Assembly: GCF_030283145.1 (NCBI RefSeq)
Contig: NZ_JASNWE010000004.1
Coordinates: forward strand, 434,001 to 498,000
Reading direction: 5' to 3'
DNA: 64,000 nucleotides
Origin: Actinomadura xylanilytica
Lineage (GTDB): Bacteria > Actinomycetota > Actinomycetes > Streptosporangiales > Streptosporangiaceae
Below are positions 14,649 to 23,985 of this stretch, in pieces. Under the pieces are notes generated by a model, which saw nothing but the letters and a program-made list of their open reading frames with translations, was not told the DNA's origin and ran no database searches. The position numbers and the translations under genes are program-made. Each line of letters starts with the position of its first letter. Within the stretch, counting starts at the first letter, position 1.

Positions 14649-15892
14649 CAGCGTCCTCCCTTGCTCGCGGTGCCGGACGGGCCCGCGTAGGTCTGGCCGG
14701 CGGCCGGGAGCGGCAGCGGCGGCAGCCCGCCCGCCGCGGACGGCGGCACCGCCGTCAGCCCGGACCGGCTGAGCCGCTCGCACTGGGCGCGCAGCGTCGG
14801 GGTCGCGGCGGCGGCGACCGCGCACACCGGGCGGGCGTCGGACGGCTGCGGGTCCACGCCCGGCTGCCTGGTGCTGCCGAACGCCCGGGTGATCTCCAGC
14901 AGGTTGCCGCGGCTCATCAGCGTCCGCGACTGCGGGTCGTAGGCCTTGAGGACGTTGCCGATGGCCAGCGGCGCGGTGTCGAGCGTCTCGGCGAGTGAGG
15001 CGCGCTGGTCGACGAGCACCTGGGTGACATCGGCGAGCGCGTCGACGTTCTTCTTGAGTTGCGCCCGGTTGTCGGAGATGAACCCCTTCACCTCGCCGAG
15101 CGCCTTGGCGAGGTTGGCCAGCGCCGCGCCGAGCTCCTCGCGGTCGGCGGCGAGGAACCCGCTGACGTCGGCGAGCTGCCGCTCCGCCAGCCGGATCTGC
15201 CCGTCGTTCTCGCGCAGCATCACGCTGAACTTGTTCAGGTTGGCGATGGTGGCGTACATGTCGCCGCTGGAGTCGGCCAGCGTCTGCGACGCCTTCCCGA
15301 GATCGGCGATCGTGGTGTTGAGGGCCCGGCCGTTGCCGCCGAGGTTGGCCGCGCCGACCCGGATCACGTTCGACAGCGCGCCCTTGGCGTTCAGCCCCTG
15401 CGGGCCGAGGTCGCCGGAGAAGCGGCGCACACTGTCGTAGAGCTGGTCGAGCTCCAGCGGCGTCGCGGTCCGGCTCACGTCGATGGACGCGCCGTCCGGC
15501 ATCCGGGGGCCGCCGCCATAAGCAGGGGCGAGCTGGATGTACCGGTCCGACACCAGGTTCGGCGCGATGACCACGGCCTTGGCGTCGGCGGGCACCTTGA
15601 TCTTCCGGTCCACCGTCAGCACCGCGCGCACCTGCCCGCCGAGCGGCTCGACGGTGTCGATCGAGCCGACCTTGACGCCGAGGACCCGGACGTCCGAGCC
15701 CGGGTAGACCCCGATCGCGGTGCCGAAGTAGGCGGTGATCCTCCGGCCGGACGGGCCGGCCAGCACCGGGTACAGCGCCGCCGCGACCAGCAGCACGAAG
15801 ATCACGATGAGCGCTTCCAGCACCCGGGTCCGGTGGTCCCGGATCGGCGAGGCCAGCCTGGGGAGCCGCGTCGTGCGGGTCGTCGCGGCCAT
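14648..15892 (-). CDS. mceD: MceD, Mce-family subunit
   Basis: A 414-residue Mce protein: membrane helix (VLEALIVIFVLLVAAALYPV), Mce domain with GVYPGSDVRVLGVKVGSID, and the helical needle region (GDMYATIANLNKFSVMLREN, LGAALANLAKALGEVKGF). The C-terminal part has a paired-cysteine region (PVCAVAAAATPTLRAQCERL) before a proline-rich tail. One base separates it from the mceC stop. Confidence 0.93.
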   Translation of the reverse strand: MAATTRTTRLPRLASPIRDHRTRVLEALIVIFVLLVAAALYPVLAGPSGRRITAYFGTAIGVYPGSDVRVLGVKVGSIDTVEPLGGQVRAVLTVDRKIKVPADAKAVVIAPNLVSDRYIQLAPAYGGGPRMPDGASIDVSRTATPLELDQLYDSVRRFSGDLGPQGLNAKGALSNVIRVGAANLGGNGRALNTTIADLGKASQTLADSSGDMYATIANLNKFSVMLRENDGQIRLAERQLADVSGFLAADREELGAALANLAKALGEVKGFISDNRAQLKKNVDALADVTQVLVDQRASLAETLDTAPLAIGNVLKAYDPQSRTLMSRGNLLEITRAFGSTRQPGVDPQPSDARPVCAVAAAATPTLRAQCERLSRSGLTAVPPSAAGGLPPLPLPAAGQTYAGPSGTASKGGR

Positions 15893-15893
15893 C

Positions 15894-17027
15894 TCAGCGC
15901 CCTCCGGTCAGATGCGGCGGCTCGCAGGCGGGCCCGGACGGCTTCCAGGAGCCGCCCTCCAGGTACTCCAGCGGGACGGTTCCGCACAGGTAGCCGTCCA
16001 CCCAGCGGCCACTGCCGACCGCGTTCCCGGTCATCCGGATGTACGGGCCGGCCAGCGAGAGCGCCTTGTCGAGGCTCTTCTGGTTGCGCTGGAGCACCGC
16101 GGTCACCTTGCTCAGCGAGTCCAGCGTCGGCTGGAGCCGCGGCTGGAGGTCCCGCACCAGGCCGACCAGCTCCCTGGCGAGCCGCTCGGTGCCGACCAGC
16201 AGCGTGTGGATCGCCTCGCGGCGCCGCCGCAGCTCGCCGAGCAGCAGGTTGCCGTCCTTGAACAGCACCTCGAACTGCTCGTTCTGGTCGGCGAGCGTGC
16301 CCGAGAGCCGCTTGGTGCCGGCCAGGAGCTGGGCCAGCTCGGCGTCCCTGGACGCGATCGTGTGCGACAGCGACGACAGCCCGTCCAGCGCGAGCCGGAC
16401 GCTCGCCGGGGTGTGCTCGAACGAGGCCGAGATCGTCTGGAGGCTGGCGGCGAGCTTGCCGGTGTCGACCTGCTGGAAGGTGCGGCCGAGGTCCTGGAAC
16501 GCCGTGGTCACGTCGTACGGCGAGACCGTCCGGTCCAGCGGGATCACGGTGCCGGGGTCCTGCTCGCGCGCGCCGAGCGGGTCGAGCGCGAGGTACTTCG
16601 ACCCGAGCAGCGTCTTGATCATGATGGTGGCGCGGCTGGCGTCGCCGACCCAGGTGCGGCGCACCCGGAAGGACACCCGCACCTTGTTCCCGGCCAGCTC
16701 GACGCCGGTGACCTTGCCGACCTTCACCCCGGCGACCCGGACCTCCTGCCCGCCCTTCAGCCCGGCGGCCTCGGAGAAGTACGCCTGGTACGTCGTCCCG
16801 CCGCCGATGATCGGCAGCTCGTCGGCGCGGAGCGCGACCAGCAGGCCAAGGACCAGCACCGCGACGCCGAGCAGCGCGATCGGGATCGGGTTGCGCTCCC
16901 GCAGCGGCTTCAGCCGCGGCCGTCCCCGCCGTGCCTTCGGCTTCGGCGGCGGCGCGGGCGCCGAGGACCCCGGCGGCGGGCCGGAGGGCGGGACCGCGGG
17001 CGGGCCGGGGGGCGTCGGCGGCGTCAT
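15894..17027 (-). CDS. mceC: MceC, Mce-family subunit with proline-rich cytoplasmic tail
   Basis: A 377-residue Mce protein. The start ATG at 17027 overlaps the mceB stop (ATGA); the open frame extends upstream only as a shadow. An unusual Pro/Ala-rich basic N-terminus (about 45 residues) precedes the transmembrane helix (IPIALLGVAVLVLGLLVAL). The Mce domain has GLKGGQEVRVAGVKVGKVTG, followed by the coiled-coil region. The conserved DGYLCGTVPLEYLEGG motif is near the end. Confidence 0.92.
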   Translation of the reverse strand: MTPPTPPGPPAVPPSGPPPGSSAPAPPPKPKARRGRPRLKPLRERNPIPIALLGVAVLVLGLLVALRADELPIIGGGTTYQAYFSEAAGLKGGQEVRVAGVKVGKVTGVELAGNKVRVSFRVRRTWVGDASRATIMIKTLLGSKYLALDPLGAREQDPGTVIPLDRTVSPYDVTTAFQDLGRTFQQVDTGKLAASLQTISASFEHTPASVRLALDGLSSLSHTIASRDAELAQLLAGTKRLSGTLADQNEQFEVLFKDGNLLLGELRRRREAIHTLLVGTERLARELVGLVRDLQPRLQPTLDSLSKVTAVLQRNQKSLDKALSLAGPYIRMTGNAVGSGRWVDGYLCGTVPLEYLEGGSWKPSGPACEPPHLTGGR

Positions 17028-18082
17028 CCCTTGCACCTGTCGGCCGTGATGGGGATGCCGGTCGGCGGCGGCTGGTTCGAGATGTCCGAGCCGGCATAGG
17101 TGACGCCGATCAACGTGACCTCGCACTGGTAGAAGTTCAGCCACGACCCGTAGGAGCCGATCCGGCCGAACGTTTCGAGCTTGGTGGGCAGCCGGGTCAG
17201 GAACCGGTCGACCACCGGCTCGTCCCGGTTGAGGTTGTCGGAGAGCCGGCCGAGCTGGACGATGCCGTCCTTCAGCGGTTTGCGGCCGACCTGGAGCAGG
17301 TCCGCGGTGGCGGTGCCGAGCTCGCCGATCGCGCCGACCGCCTCGCCGATCGGGACCCGGTCGGCGGCGAGGCCGGAGGTGAACCGGCGCAGCGTGGTGA
17401 CCAGGTCGACGAGCTGCCGGTCCCGGGAGTTGACGGTCTGCACGACCGAGTTCAGGTTGGTGATCACCTGCCCGATCACCTGGTCCTTGGCGGCCAGCGT
17501 GGAGGTCAGCTCGCCGACGGTGCGCAGCAGGCTCTCGATCGTGCCGCTCTCGCCCTGGAGCACCTTGACGATCGACTCCGAGAGCCGGTTGGCGTCGCCC
17601 GGCGACAGCGCCTGCATCAGCGGCTGGAACCCCTGGAAGAGCTGGGTCAGGTTGAGCGGCCCGGTGGTCTGCCGGGCCGGGATCGTCCCGCCGTGCGGCA
17701 GCGTCCGGCCGGGCGCGCCCGTGCCCTGCCCGAGCGCGATGTACCGGCCGCCGACGAGGTTGAGGTACCTGACCGCGGCGGTCGCCGACGTCGGGACCGC
17801 CCGGTCGCGGTCGACGGAGAACCGCACCAGCGCGAGCCGCCGGTCCGTCACCTTGATCGTCTCGACCTGGCCGACCTTGACGCCCGCGATGCGCACCCCG
17901 TCGCCCGGGTGCAGCCCGGCGACGTCGGTGAACTTGGCCCGGTAGGAGACCCGGTCGCCGCTGGTGGTGCTGGTGATGCTGGCCGCCAGCAGCGCGGTGG
18001 CCAGCACCGTCACCAGGATGAAGATCAGCGAGCTGACCAGCGGCACGCCGAGGCCCTTCAGGCCCTGTCCGGTGAGCTTCAC
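17024..18082 (-). CDS. mceB: MceB, Mce-family subunit
   Basis: A 352-residue Mce protein starting at GTG 18082, overlapping the mceA stop (GTGA). A membrane helix (LVSSLIFILVTVLATALLAA), Mce domain with GLHPGDGVRIAGVKVGQVE and the helical region (RQLVDLVTTLRRFTSGLAAD) are followed by the conserved C-terminal YGSWLNFYQCEVTLIG motif typical of MceB. It lacks the long disordered tail of other members. Confidence 0.93.
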   Translation of the reverse strand: MKLTGQGLKGLGVPLVSSLIFILVTVLATALLAASITSTTSGDRVSYRAKFTDVAGLHPGDGVRIAGVKVGQVETIKVTDRRLALVRFSVDRDRAVPTSATAAVRYLNLVGGRYIALGQGTGAPGRTLPHGGTIPARQTTGPLNLTQLFQGFQPLMQALSPGDANRLSESIVKVLQGESGTIESLLRTVGELTSTLAAKDQVIGQVITNLNSVVQTVNSRDRQLVDLVTTLRRFTSGLAADRVPIGEAVGAIGELGTATADLLQVGRKPLKDGIVQLGRLSDNLNRDEPVVDRFLTRLPTKLETFGRIGSYGSWLNFYQCEVTLIGVTYAGSDISNQPPPTGIPITADRCKG

Positions 18083-19407
18083 TTGACCGTCACCTCCGTG
18101 CCCCGGAAGATCGGGCCGACCAGCACACTGGACCAGTCCGGCAGCGCGTCGGGCACCTCGTCGAGCGACGGCCCGACCAGCTCGTTCACCATGTCGTTCT
18201 CCGAAGCCGAGTTGGCCGGGCCGAGGCCGCTGCCCGTGACGCCGGCCGTCCCGCCGGCCTTGCCGCCCGCCGGGGCGCCCGCCGGGAGGCCGCCCTGCGC
18301 GGGGACGCCGCCGGCCGGGACCACCCGCGGCGACCTCCCCTCGCCGGGCAGGTACGGGACGCTCGGGCAGTGCGGCCCGCCGCCCGCGCCGTACCGGGGG
18401 CTGTCCTTGCCGGGCAGGTAGCGGCCCTTGTGCTGCACCGAGGAGATGTTGACGTGCGGGCCGTGCTCCTTGGTGCCCTTGCCGAGCACCCGGTCCATCA
18501 TCGGCACGAAGTCGGCGAGCGTCCGGAACGTACACGGGGCGGCCGGCGCGTACCGGCGGCCGAGCTCCAGGCTGCCCCGGCCCTTGGCGGCCAGCTCGAT
18601 GATGTTGCCGGAGTTGACCCGCATGAAGTCGGTCAGGTCCACCGCCGTCACCGACATCGCCGCGTACAGCTCGGCGAGGTGCACCCGCTGCTCGGCGACG
18701 GTGCGGCTGGTGACGGTGAAGTCGGTCAGCGCGTCCAGCAGGTCCGGCGCCGAGTCGCTCGCGTGCTGGGAGAACTCGGCCAGCTCCGACAGGTTGCCGG
18801 CGAGCGCCGGCAGCTCGGGGTTCAGCTTGCGCAGGTAGGCGTCGAGCTGGACGAAGTTGGCGCCGAGCTGGTCGCCGCGCCCCTGGAGCGCGGTCGACAT
18901 CGCGTTCAGCGTCGCTGCCAGCTTGGCGGGCTGGATGGTGTTGAGCAGGTCCATCGTGTGGTTGAGGACCTCCGACAGCTCCACCGCGTTGCTGCTGCGG
19001 TCCTCGGAGATCACGTCGCCGTCCGCGATCGGCTTCCCGGCCTGCCCCTGCGGCGGGACGAGCGAGACGAACCGGGCGCCGAACACCGTCGTCGGGAGGA
19101 GCTGCGCGTTCACGTCCGACGGGACGAGCTCGGCCAGGTCCGGCTTCAGCGCCAGCGTCAGCTTCGCGCCCGCGCCGTCCGCGCTGATCGAGCGGACCTC
19201 GCCGACCACCACGCCGCGGACCTTCACGTCCGCCTGCGGGTGCATCTCGTGCCCGGCCGTGCCGGTGCGCAGCGTCACCATCGTCGCGGCGGTGAACTGC
19301 TTGTCGTAGATCGCGATGGACAGCCAGATCAGCAGCGCCGGGACCAGCAGGAACGCCACCCCGGTGAGCCGCTGCCCGGCCACGCTCGCCTTGCTCCGCC
19401 GCGCCAT
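18079..19407 (-). CDS. mceA: MceA, Mce-family subunit
   Basis: A 442-residue Mce protein. The start at 19407 (MARRSKASV) overlaps the yrbEB stop by one base; the open frame upstream is a shadow of yrbEB. A membrane helix (GVAFLLVPALLIWLSIAIYD), Mce domain (MHPQADVKVRGVVVGEVRSI), helical needle with FVQLDAYLRKLNPELPALAG, and a Gly/Pro-rich tail ending FRGTEVTVK. MceA is the first Mce subunit after the permeases, as in mycobacterial operons. Confidence 0.93.
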   Translation of the reverse strand: MARRSKASVAGQRLTGVAFLLVPALLIWLSIAIYDKQFTAATMVTLRTGTAGHEMHPQADVKVRGVVVGEVRSISADGAGAKLTLALKPDLAELVPSDVNAQLLPTTVFGARFVSLVPPQGQAGKPIADGDVISEDRSSNAVELSEVLNHTMDLLNTIQPAKLAATLNAMSTALQGRGDQLGANFVQLDAYLRKLNPELPALAGNLSELAEFSQHASDSAPDLLDALTDFTVTSRTVAEQRVHLAELYAAMSVTAVDLTDFMRVNSGNIIELAAKGRGSLELGRRYAPAAPCTFRTLADFVPMMDRVLGKGTKEHGPHVNISSVQHKGRYLPGKDSPRYGAGGGPHCPSVPYLPGEGRSPRVVPAGGVPAQGGLPAGAPAGGKAGGTAGVTGSGLGPANSASENDMVNELVGPSLDEVPDALPDWSSVLVGPIFRGTEVTVK

Positions 19408-20243
19408 CAGCCCGTCACCTTCACCGTCGTGGTCGCGCCCCAGATCGCCAGGCTGACGAAGAAGTCCGTCACGCTGATCAGCACGATCGCGGTCCGCACC
19501 GCGCGGCCGACGGCGATCCCGACGCCCGCGGGGCCGCCCACCGCGCGGTAGCCGTAGTAGCAGTGCGCCAGGATCACCATCACGCTGAAGATCAGCACCT
19601 TGGCGAACGACAGCACCACGTCCTGCGGGGCCAGGAAGATGTTGAAGTAGTGGTCGTAGGTGCCGCCCGACTGCCCGTTGAGCCAGAGCGTCACCTGCCT
19701 GGACGCCAGGTAGGAGCTGAGCAGCCCGATCCCGTACAGCGGGACGATCGCCACCGTGCCCGCGATGATGCGGGTGGTCACCAGGTAGGGCATGGACGGG
19801 ATGCCCATCCCCTCCAGCGCGTCGATCTCCTCGTTGATCCGCATCGCGCCGAGCTGCGCGGTGAACCCGGCGCCGACCGTCGCCGACAGCGCCAGCCCCG
19901 ACACCAGCGGCGCGATCTCCCGGGTGTTGAAGTAGGCCGAGACGAACCCGGTGAACGCGGCCGACCCGATCTGGTCGAGCGCCGCGTACCCCTGGAGGCC
20001 GACGACGACGCCGGTGAACAGCGTCATGCCGAACATCACGCCGACCGTGCCGCCGATGACCGCGAGGGCGCCGCTGCCGAACGCGACCTCGCCCAGCAGC
20101 CGCAGCGACTCCTTCAGGTAGCGGCGGACCGCCCGCGGCGTCCACAGCAGCGCCCGTACGTAGAAGCCGAGCTGGTCGCCGGGCTGGTCCAGCCACGACA
20201 CCAGCTTCACCGGCCGGAACCGGCGTGCACCGGGAAGAGCCAT
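19407..20243 (-). CDS. yrbEB: YrbEB, Mce-system MlaE-type permease
   Basis: A 278-residue integral membrane protein of the MlaE family with about five transmembrane helices. It includes the conserved coupling segment EIDALEGMGIPSMPYLVTTR and AYFNTREIAPLVSGLALSAT. The ATG at 20243 has GAGG six bases upstream; GTG 20255, which overlaps the yrbEA stop, is an alternative. With YrbEA it forms the permease core on which the Mce hexamer and the ATPase sit. Confidence 0.92.
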   Translation of the reverse strand: MALPGARRFRPVKLVSWLDQPGDQLGFYVRALLWTPRAVRRYLKESLRLLGEVAFGSGALAVIGGTVGVMFGMTLFTGVVVGLQGYAALDQIGSAAFTGFVSAYFNTREIAPLVSGLALSATVGAGFTAQLGAMRINEEIDALEGMGIPSMPYLVTTRIIAGTVAIVPLYGIGLLSSYLASRQVTLWLNGQSGGTYDHYFNIFLAPQDVVLSFAKVLIFSVMVILAHCYYGYRAVGGPAGVGIAVGRAVRTAIVLISVTDFFVSLAIWGATTTVKVTG

Positions 20244-20251
20244 CGGACGCC

Positions 20252-21040
20252 TCACGCTCCCTTCGCCGGGACGACCTTGAGGTAGACCACCGTGAGCACG
20301 AGGTTGACGAAGAACAGCAGCAGGAAGGTGACGACGACCGACTGGTTGACCGCGTCGCCGACCCCCTTCGGGCCAGGGCTCGGGTTCAGTCCCCGGTAGG
20401 CGGCCACGACCCCGGCGATGAATCCGAACAGCAGCGCCTTGAGCTCGCCGACGTACAGGTCGGGAAGCTGCGCGAGCGCCGAGAACGAGGCCAGGTAGGC
20501 GCCCGGCGTGCCGTCCTGCATCAGCACGTTGAAGAAGTAGCCGCCGGCGACGCCGACGACCGACACCAGACCGTTCAGCAGCACCGCGACCGCGATGCAG
20601 GCCAGCACCCGCGGGACGACCAGGCGCTGGATGGGCGAGACGCCCATCACCTCCATCGCGTCCATCTCCTCGCGGATCGTCCGCGAGCCGAGGTCGGCGC
20701 AGATCGCCGAGCCCGCCGCGCCGGAGATCAGCAGCGCCACGATCAGCGGGCTGGCCTGCTGGACGACGGCCAGCACGCTCGCGCCGCCGGTGAGCGACTG
20801 CGCGCCGAGCTGCTTGGCGAGCGACCCGACCTGCAACGCGATCACCGCGCCGAACGGGATCGACACCAGCGCGGTCGGCAGGATCGCGACGGAGGCGATG
20901 AACCAGAACTGCTGGATCAGCTCGCGGACCTGGAAGGGCCGGCGGAACGTCATCGCCACCACGGTCGCGGCGAGCACGAACAGCCGTCCGACCTGGCGCA
21001 GCGCCCCGGCGCCCGGCGCCGCGGCCTCAGGGGCGGCCAT
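20252..21040 (-). CDS. yrbEA: YrbEA, Mce-system MlaE-type permease
   Basis: A 262-residue MlaE-family membrane protein. Conserved features are QQFWFIASVAILPTALVSIP, SPLIVALLISGAAGSAICAD and the coupling helix EEMDAMEVMGVSPIQRLVVP. The N-terminus (MAAPEAAAPGAG) is cytoplasmic. It begins 38 bp after the ATPase stop and pairs with YrbEB. The pair transports lipid substrates driven by the ATPase; the substrate (sterol, fatty acid or other) cannot be read from sequence. Confidence 0.93.
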   Translation of the reverse strand: MAAPEAAAPGAGALRQVGRLFVLAATVVAMTFRRPFQVRELIQQFWFIASVAILPTALVSIPFGAVIALQVGSLAKQLGAQSLTGGASVLAVVQQASPLIVALLISGAAGSAICADLGSRTIREEMDAMEVMGVSPIQRLVVPRVLACIAVAVLLNGLVSVVGVAGGYFFNVLMQDGTPGAYLASFSALAQLPDLYVGELKALLFGFIAGVVAAYRGLNPSPGPKGVGDAVNQSVVVTFLLLFFVNLVLTVVYLKVVPAKGA

Positions 21041-21078
21041 GGCCGTCCACCTCCATCACGGGACCGGCGGGCACGGCA

Positions 21079-22077
21079 CTAGGAACGGCCATCGGCGCCG
21101 CCTCCCATTGGGTGGTTGCGGTGGGCGAGGATGGCCTGCTGCGCGGCGTACGGCAGCCGCGGCATGAGCTGGTCGACGCGCGCGGCGTGCCGCTGCTCGG
21201 CCTGCCGGACCGGCATCCCCTCGGTCGGGCGGAGCTGCGGCGGGATCTCGAACCCGCGCTTGCGGGTGCGGTCGCGCGCCTCGGCCTCCGCCTCGGCGGC
21301 GAGGGTGGCGGCGTCCTTCTCCTCCGACATCCCGATCGGGCCGTGCCGGTTGCCGTGCAGGAACTGCGCGACGACCGGCTCCTCGCTGGTGAGCAGCAGC
21401 TCGCGCGGGCCGAAGGCGACCAGGTCGCGGCGGAACAGCATGCCGATGTTGTCGGGGACGGTCGCGGCGATCTCGATGTTGTGCGTGACGATCAGCATGG
21501 TCGCGTCGATCCGCGCGTTCACGTCGATGAGGAGCTGGGACAGGTAGGCGGTGCGGACGGGGTCCAGCCCGGAGTCCGGCTCGTCGCACAGGATGATCTT
21601 CGGGTCGAGCACCAGCGCGCGGGCCAGCCCGGCCCGCTTGCGCATGCCGCCGGAGATCTGGCCGGGCAGCTTGCGCTCGGCGCCGCCGAGGCCGACCATC
21701 TCCATCCGCTCCATCACGATGCGGCGGATCTCCGGCTCCTTCTTGCGGGTGTGCTCGCGGAGCGGGAAGGCGATGTTGTCGAACAGGTTCATCGATCCGA
21801 ACAGCGCGCCGTCCTGGAACATCAGGCCGAACTTCTTGCGCGCCTCGTAGACCTTGCGGTCGGGGTCGTTCACCATGTCGACGCCGTCGATCATGACCCG
21901 GCCCGTCTCGGGCTTGAGCAGGCCGATCAGCGACTTCAGGAAGACCGTCTTGCCGGTGCCGGACGGGCCGAGCAGCACGCTCACCTCGCCGGGCGGCAGC
22001 GTGAGGGTGACATCGCGCCAAATGGTCTGCGGGCCGAAGGCTTTTGTCAGTCCTTCGACCACGACTTCAATTCCCAA
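21079..22077 (-). CDS. mkl: MceG/Mkl-like ABC ATPase of the Mce system
   Basis: A 332-residue ABC ATPase: Walker A GPSGTGKT (residues 37-44), signature ISGGMRKRAGLARAL, Walker B IILCDEPDSGLDP, H-loop VTHN. The start is taken as TTG at 22077 (LGIEVVVEGLTKAFG) because it aligns with the remembered start of mycobacterial Mkl (MGVSIEVNGLTKSFG); GTG at 22062 is another option. The C-terminal extension of about 90 residues (PIGMSEEKDAATL, then QAILAHRNHPMGG) matches the family. It leads the operon, unlike mycobacteria where mceG is unlinked. Confidence 0.93.
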   Translation of the reverse strand: MGIEVVVEGLTKAFGPQTIWRDVTLTLPPGEVSVLLGPSGTGKTVFLKSLIGLLKPETGRVMIDGVDMVNDPDRKVYEARKKFGLMFQDGALFGSMNLFDNIAFPLREHTRKKEPEIRRIVMERMEMVGLGGAERKLPGQISGGMRKRAGLARALVLDPKIILCDEPDSGLDPVRTAYLSQLLIDVNARIDATMLIVTHNIEIAATVPDNIGMLFRRDLVAFGPRELLLTSEEPVVAQFLHGNRHGPIGMSEEKDAATLAAEAEAEARDRTRKRGFEIPPQLRPTEGMPVRQAEQRHAARVDQLMPRLPYAAQQAILAHRNHPMGGGADGRS

Positions 22078-22651
22078 CGAACACCACCACTCGCGATATC
22101 CCCTTGATTCGGCCAACGGTCGGGAATCGCATGACCCGTGTACCGCGAGCCGGCGAACGGCTCGCCGGGCGGTGACCGCCCTGTCCCGCCGGGCTGTACG
22201 CGAGGACGTTACGGGCGAGTAGCCCCGCAACTCAATAGGGCTCCGCGAGAATCTGGCCGCAATTCGGGAAATGGCCCGCTGAATTGTCACCGGCTTAGTG
22301 TTTGATCTTCGCCGAACCGGCCCAAGTGATTACCGGCCGGTAGCTTGGCGGTGCCGGACGCCCGGCGCCGCACCGCGTCCCGCCGGCTTTGTCACCTCGC
22401 CAACACCCCGGCCGCGGTTTTGTCACAACACGAGCAAACGAAGATCACCATCGACCGGATCCGGCGGTCCGGACTTGCCACCGTCCACCGGCGACTTTAT
22501 GTTCGCGGTGTTCCCGATACCGCCAATGGGTGTGAGCTCCCCCGCTCGGCACACCCCCCATCGGCGTCGCCGACCCGGTCCCCGTGGGCCGGGCCGAACC
22601 TGCCCCGCGACGCCGATGTCAGCCGGCCCGACGCGGAGGTGTCCGATTCCC
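22078..22651. promoter_or_regulatory. 574-bp divergent control region, mce operon / PucR regulator
   Basis: No gene. It separates the mce ATPase (minus) from the PucR-type gene (plus), so both promoters lie here. TTTGTCAC occurs twice 31 bp apart (22388-22395 and 22419-22426). The second is part of a palindrome TTGTCACAA (22420-22428), a plausible operator. The mce-proximal 200 bp is AT-richer than the flanks. Promoter boxes could not be fixed. Confidence 0.5.
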
Positions 22652-23881
22652 ATGTCGCAGGCACTGGAGTTGTTCGAACCCGACCGGAGCCAGATGGACC
22701 CCGCCCGGTTCGCCGGCCTGCTCCGGGCCCAGCTCGCCGAGGTGACCCACGAGGTCATCACCCAGATCCGCCGGGTGATCCCCGAGTACAACCGGCCCGA
22801 GGACTCCGCCTACGACCAGGTGCTGCGGCTCAGCGCCGAGATGCTGTTCACCGGCTTCCTGGAGGCGCTCACCGACCCCGGCGCCGCGCCCACCCGGCGG
22901 GACGAGACCTGCCGCGCCCTCGGGCACTTCGAGGCGGTCGAGGGCCGCAGCCTGGACCACCTCCAGGCCGCGTTCCGGATCGCCTTCCACATCGCCTGGC
23001 GGCGGACGGTGATCACCGCCGAGCGCGAGTCGGTGCCCACCTCGGTGGTCTCCACCACCGTCGAGGCCATGCTGGTCTACCTGGACGAGGCCGTCGCGCA
23101 GACCCGGCTCGGCCACCAGCAGGCCACCGGCCACGCCGACCTGCGCCGCCGCGAGGAGCGCCGGCAGTTACTGCACCTGATCCTCCAGCAGCCCGCCGTC
23201 GTCCCCGAGGCCATCGAGGAGCTGGCCAGGACCGCCTGCTGGTGGCCGCTGCCGGCCGAGGCCACCCTGGTCGCCGTCCACCCCGAGGCGCACTGCACCC
23301 GCGCCGCCCTCGACTCCGACGTGCTGTGCGACCTCGACTCCGGCGGCCCCTGCCTGCTCGTCCCCGGACCGATGACCGCCGCCCGCGCGAGCATGCTCCG
23401 CGCCGCCCTCTCCGACGCCAGCAGCGTCCTCGGCCTCACTCTCCCGCTGGAGAAGGCCACCCACTCCCTGCGCTGGGCCCGCCGCGTGCTCGACCTCGCC
23501 GAAGAGGGCATCATCCGGGACGGGTCGCTGATCCCCTGCCAGGACCACCTGATGACCATGTGGCTGCTGTCCGACCCGGCCCTCATCGAGGAGCTCACCC
23601 GGCGGCACCTCGACCCCCTGCGCGACATGTCCGACGGCCACCGCCGGCGGCTGATCGAGACCCTCGCCGAGACCGTCACCACGCGGTCCACCGCCGTCGA
23701 GATCGGCGAACGCCTCAAGGTGCACCCGCAGACCGTCCGCTACCGCCTCCGCCAACTGGAGGGCTACCTCGGCGACGGGCTCGACGACCCCGACACCCGG
23801 TTCTCGCTGGACGTCACGCTGCGGGCCGCCGGCCTGCGACGACGCCGCCACCTGGGCCGCCGGGGCACCCCCGGCGGCTGA
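22652..23881 (+). CDS. PucR-family (CdaR-like) transcriptional regulator
   Basis: A 409-residue regulator. The start ATG (MSQALELF) follows GGAGGT by 11 bases; the longer open frame to 22298 runs through non-coding sequence. A central ligand-sensing region is followed by the C-terminal PucR helix-turn-helix: LIETLAETVTTRSTAVEIGE, then RLKVHPQTVRYRLRQLEGYL. These regulators usually control catabolic or transport genes in response to a metabolite. It is divergent from the mce operon and is the best candidate for its regulator, although that is inference from position. Confidence 0.88.
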   Translation: MSQALELFEPDRSQMDPARFAGLLRAQLAEVTHEVITQIRRVIPEYNRPEDSAYDQVLRLSAEMLFTGFLEALTDPGAAPTRRDETCRALGHFEAVEGRSLDHLQAAFRIAFHIAWRRTVITAERESVPTSVVSTTVEAMLVYLDEAVAQTRLGHQQATGHADLRRREERRQLLHLILQQPAVVPEAIEELARTACWWPLPAEATLVAVHPEAHCTRAALDSDVLCDLDSGGPCLLVPGPMTAARASMLRAALSDASSVLGLTLPLEKATHSLRWARRVLDLAEEGIIRDGSLIPCQDHLMTMWLLSDPALIEELTRRHLDPLRDMSDGHRRRLIETLAETVTTRSTAVEIGERLKVHPQTVRYRLRQLEGYLGDGLDDPDTRFSLDVTLRAAGLRRRRHLGRRGTPGG

Positions 23882-23985
23882 CCCGCGGGCGCCCCGCAAA
23901 GCCGAACAATCACACCACGGCACGGCACGGGCCGTTATCCTGACCTCCGGATTATCGATTCCTGACCGGAAAGTCGAAGGGGTCC

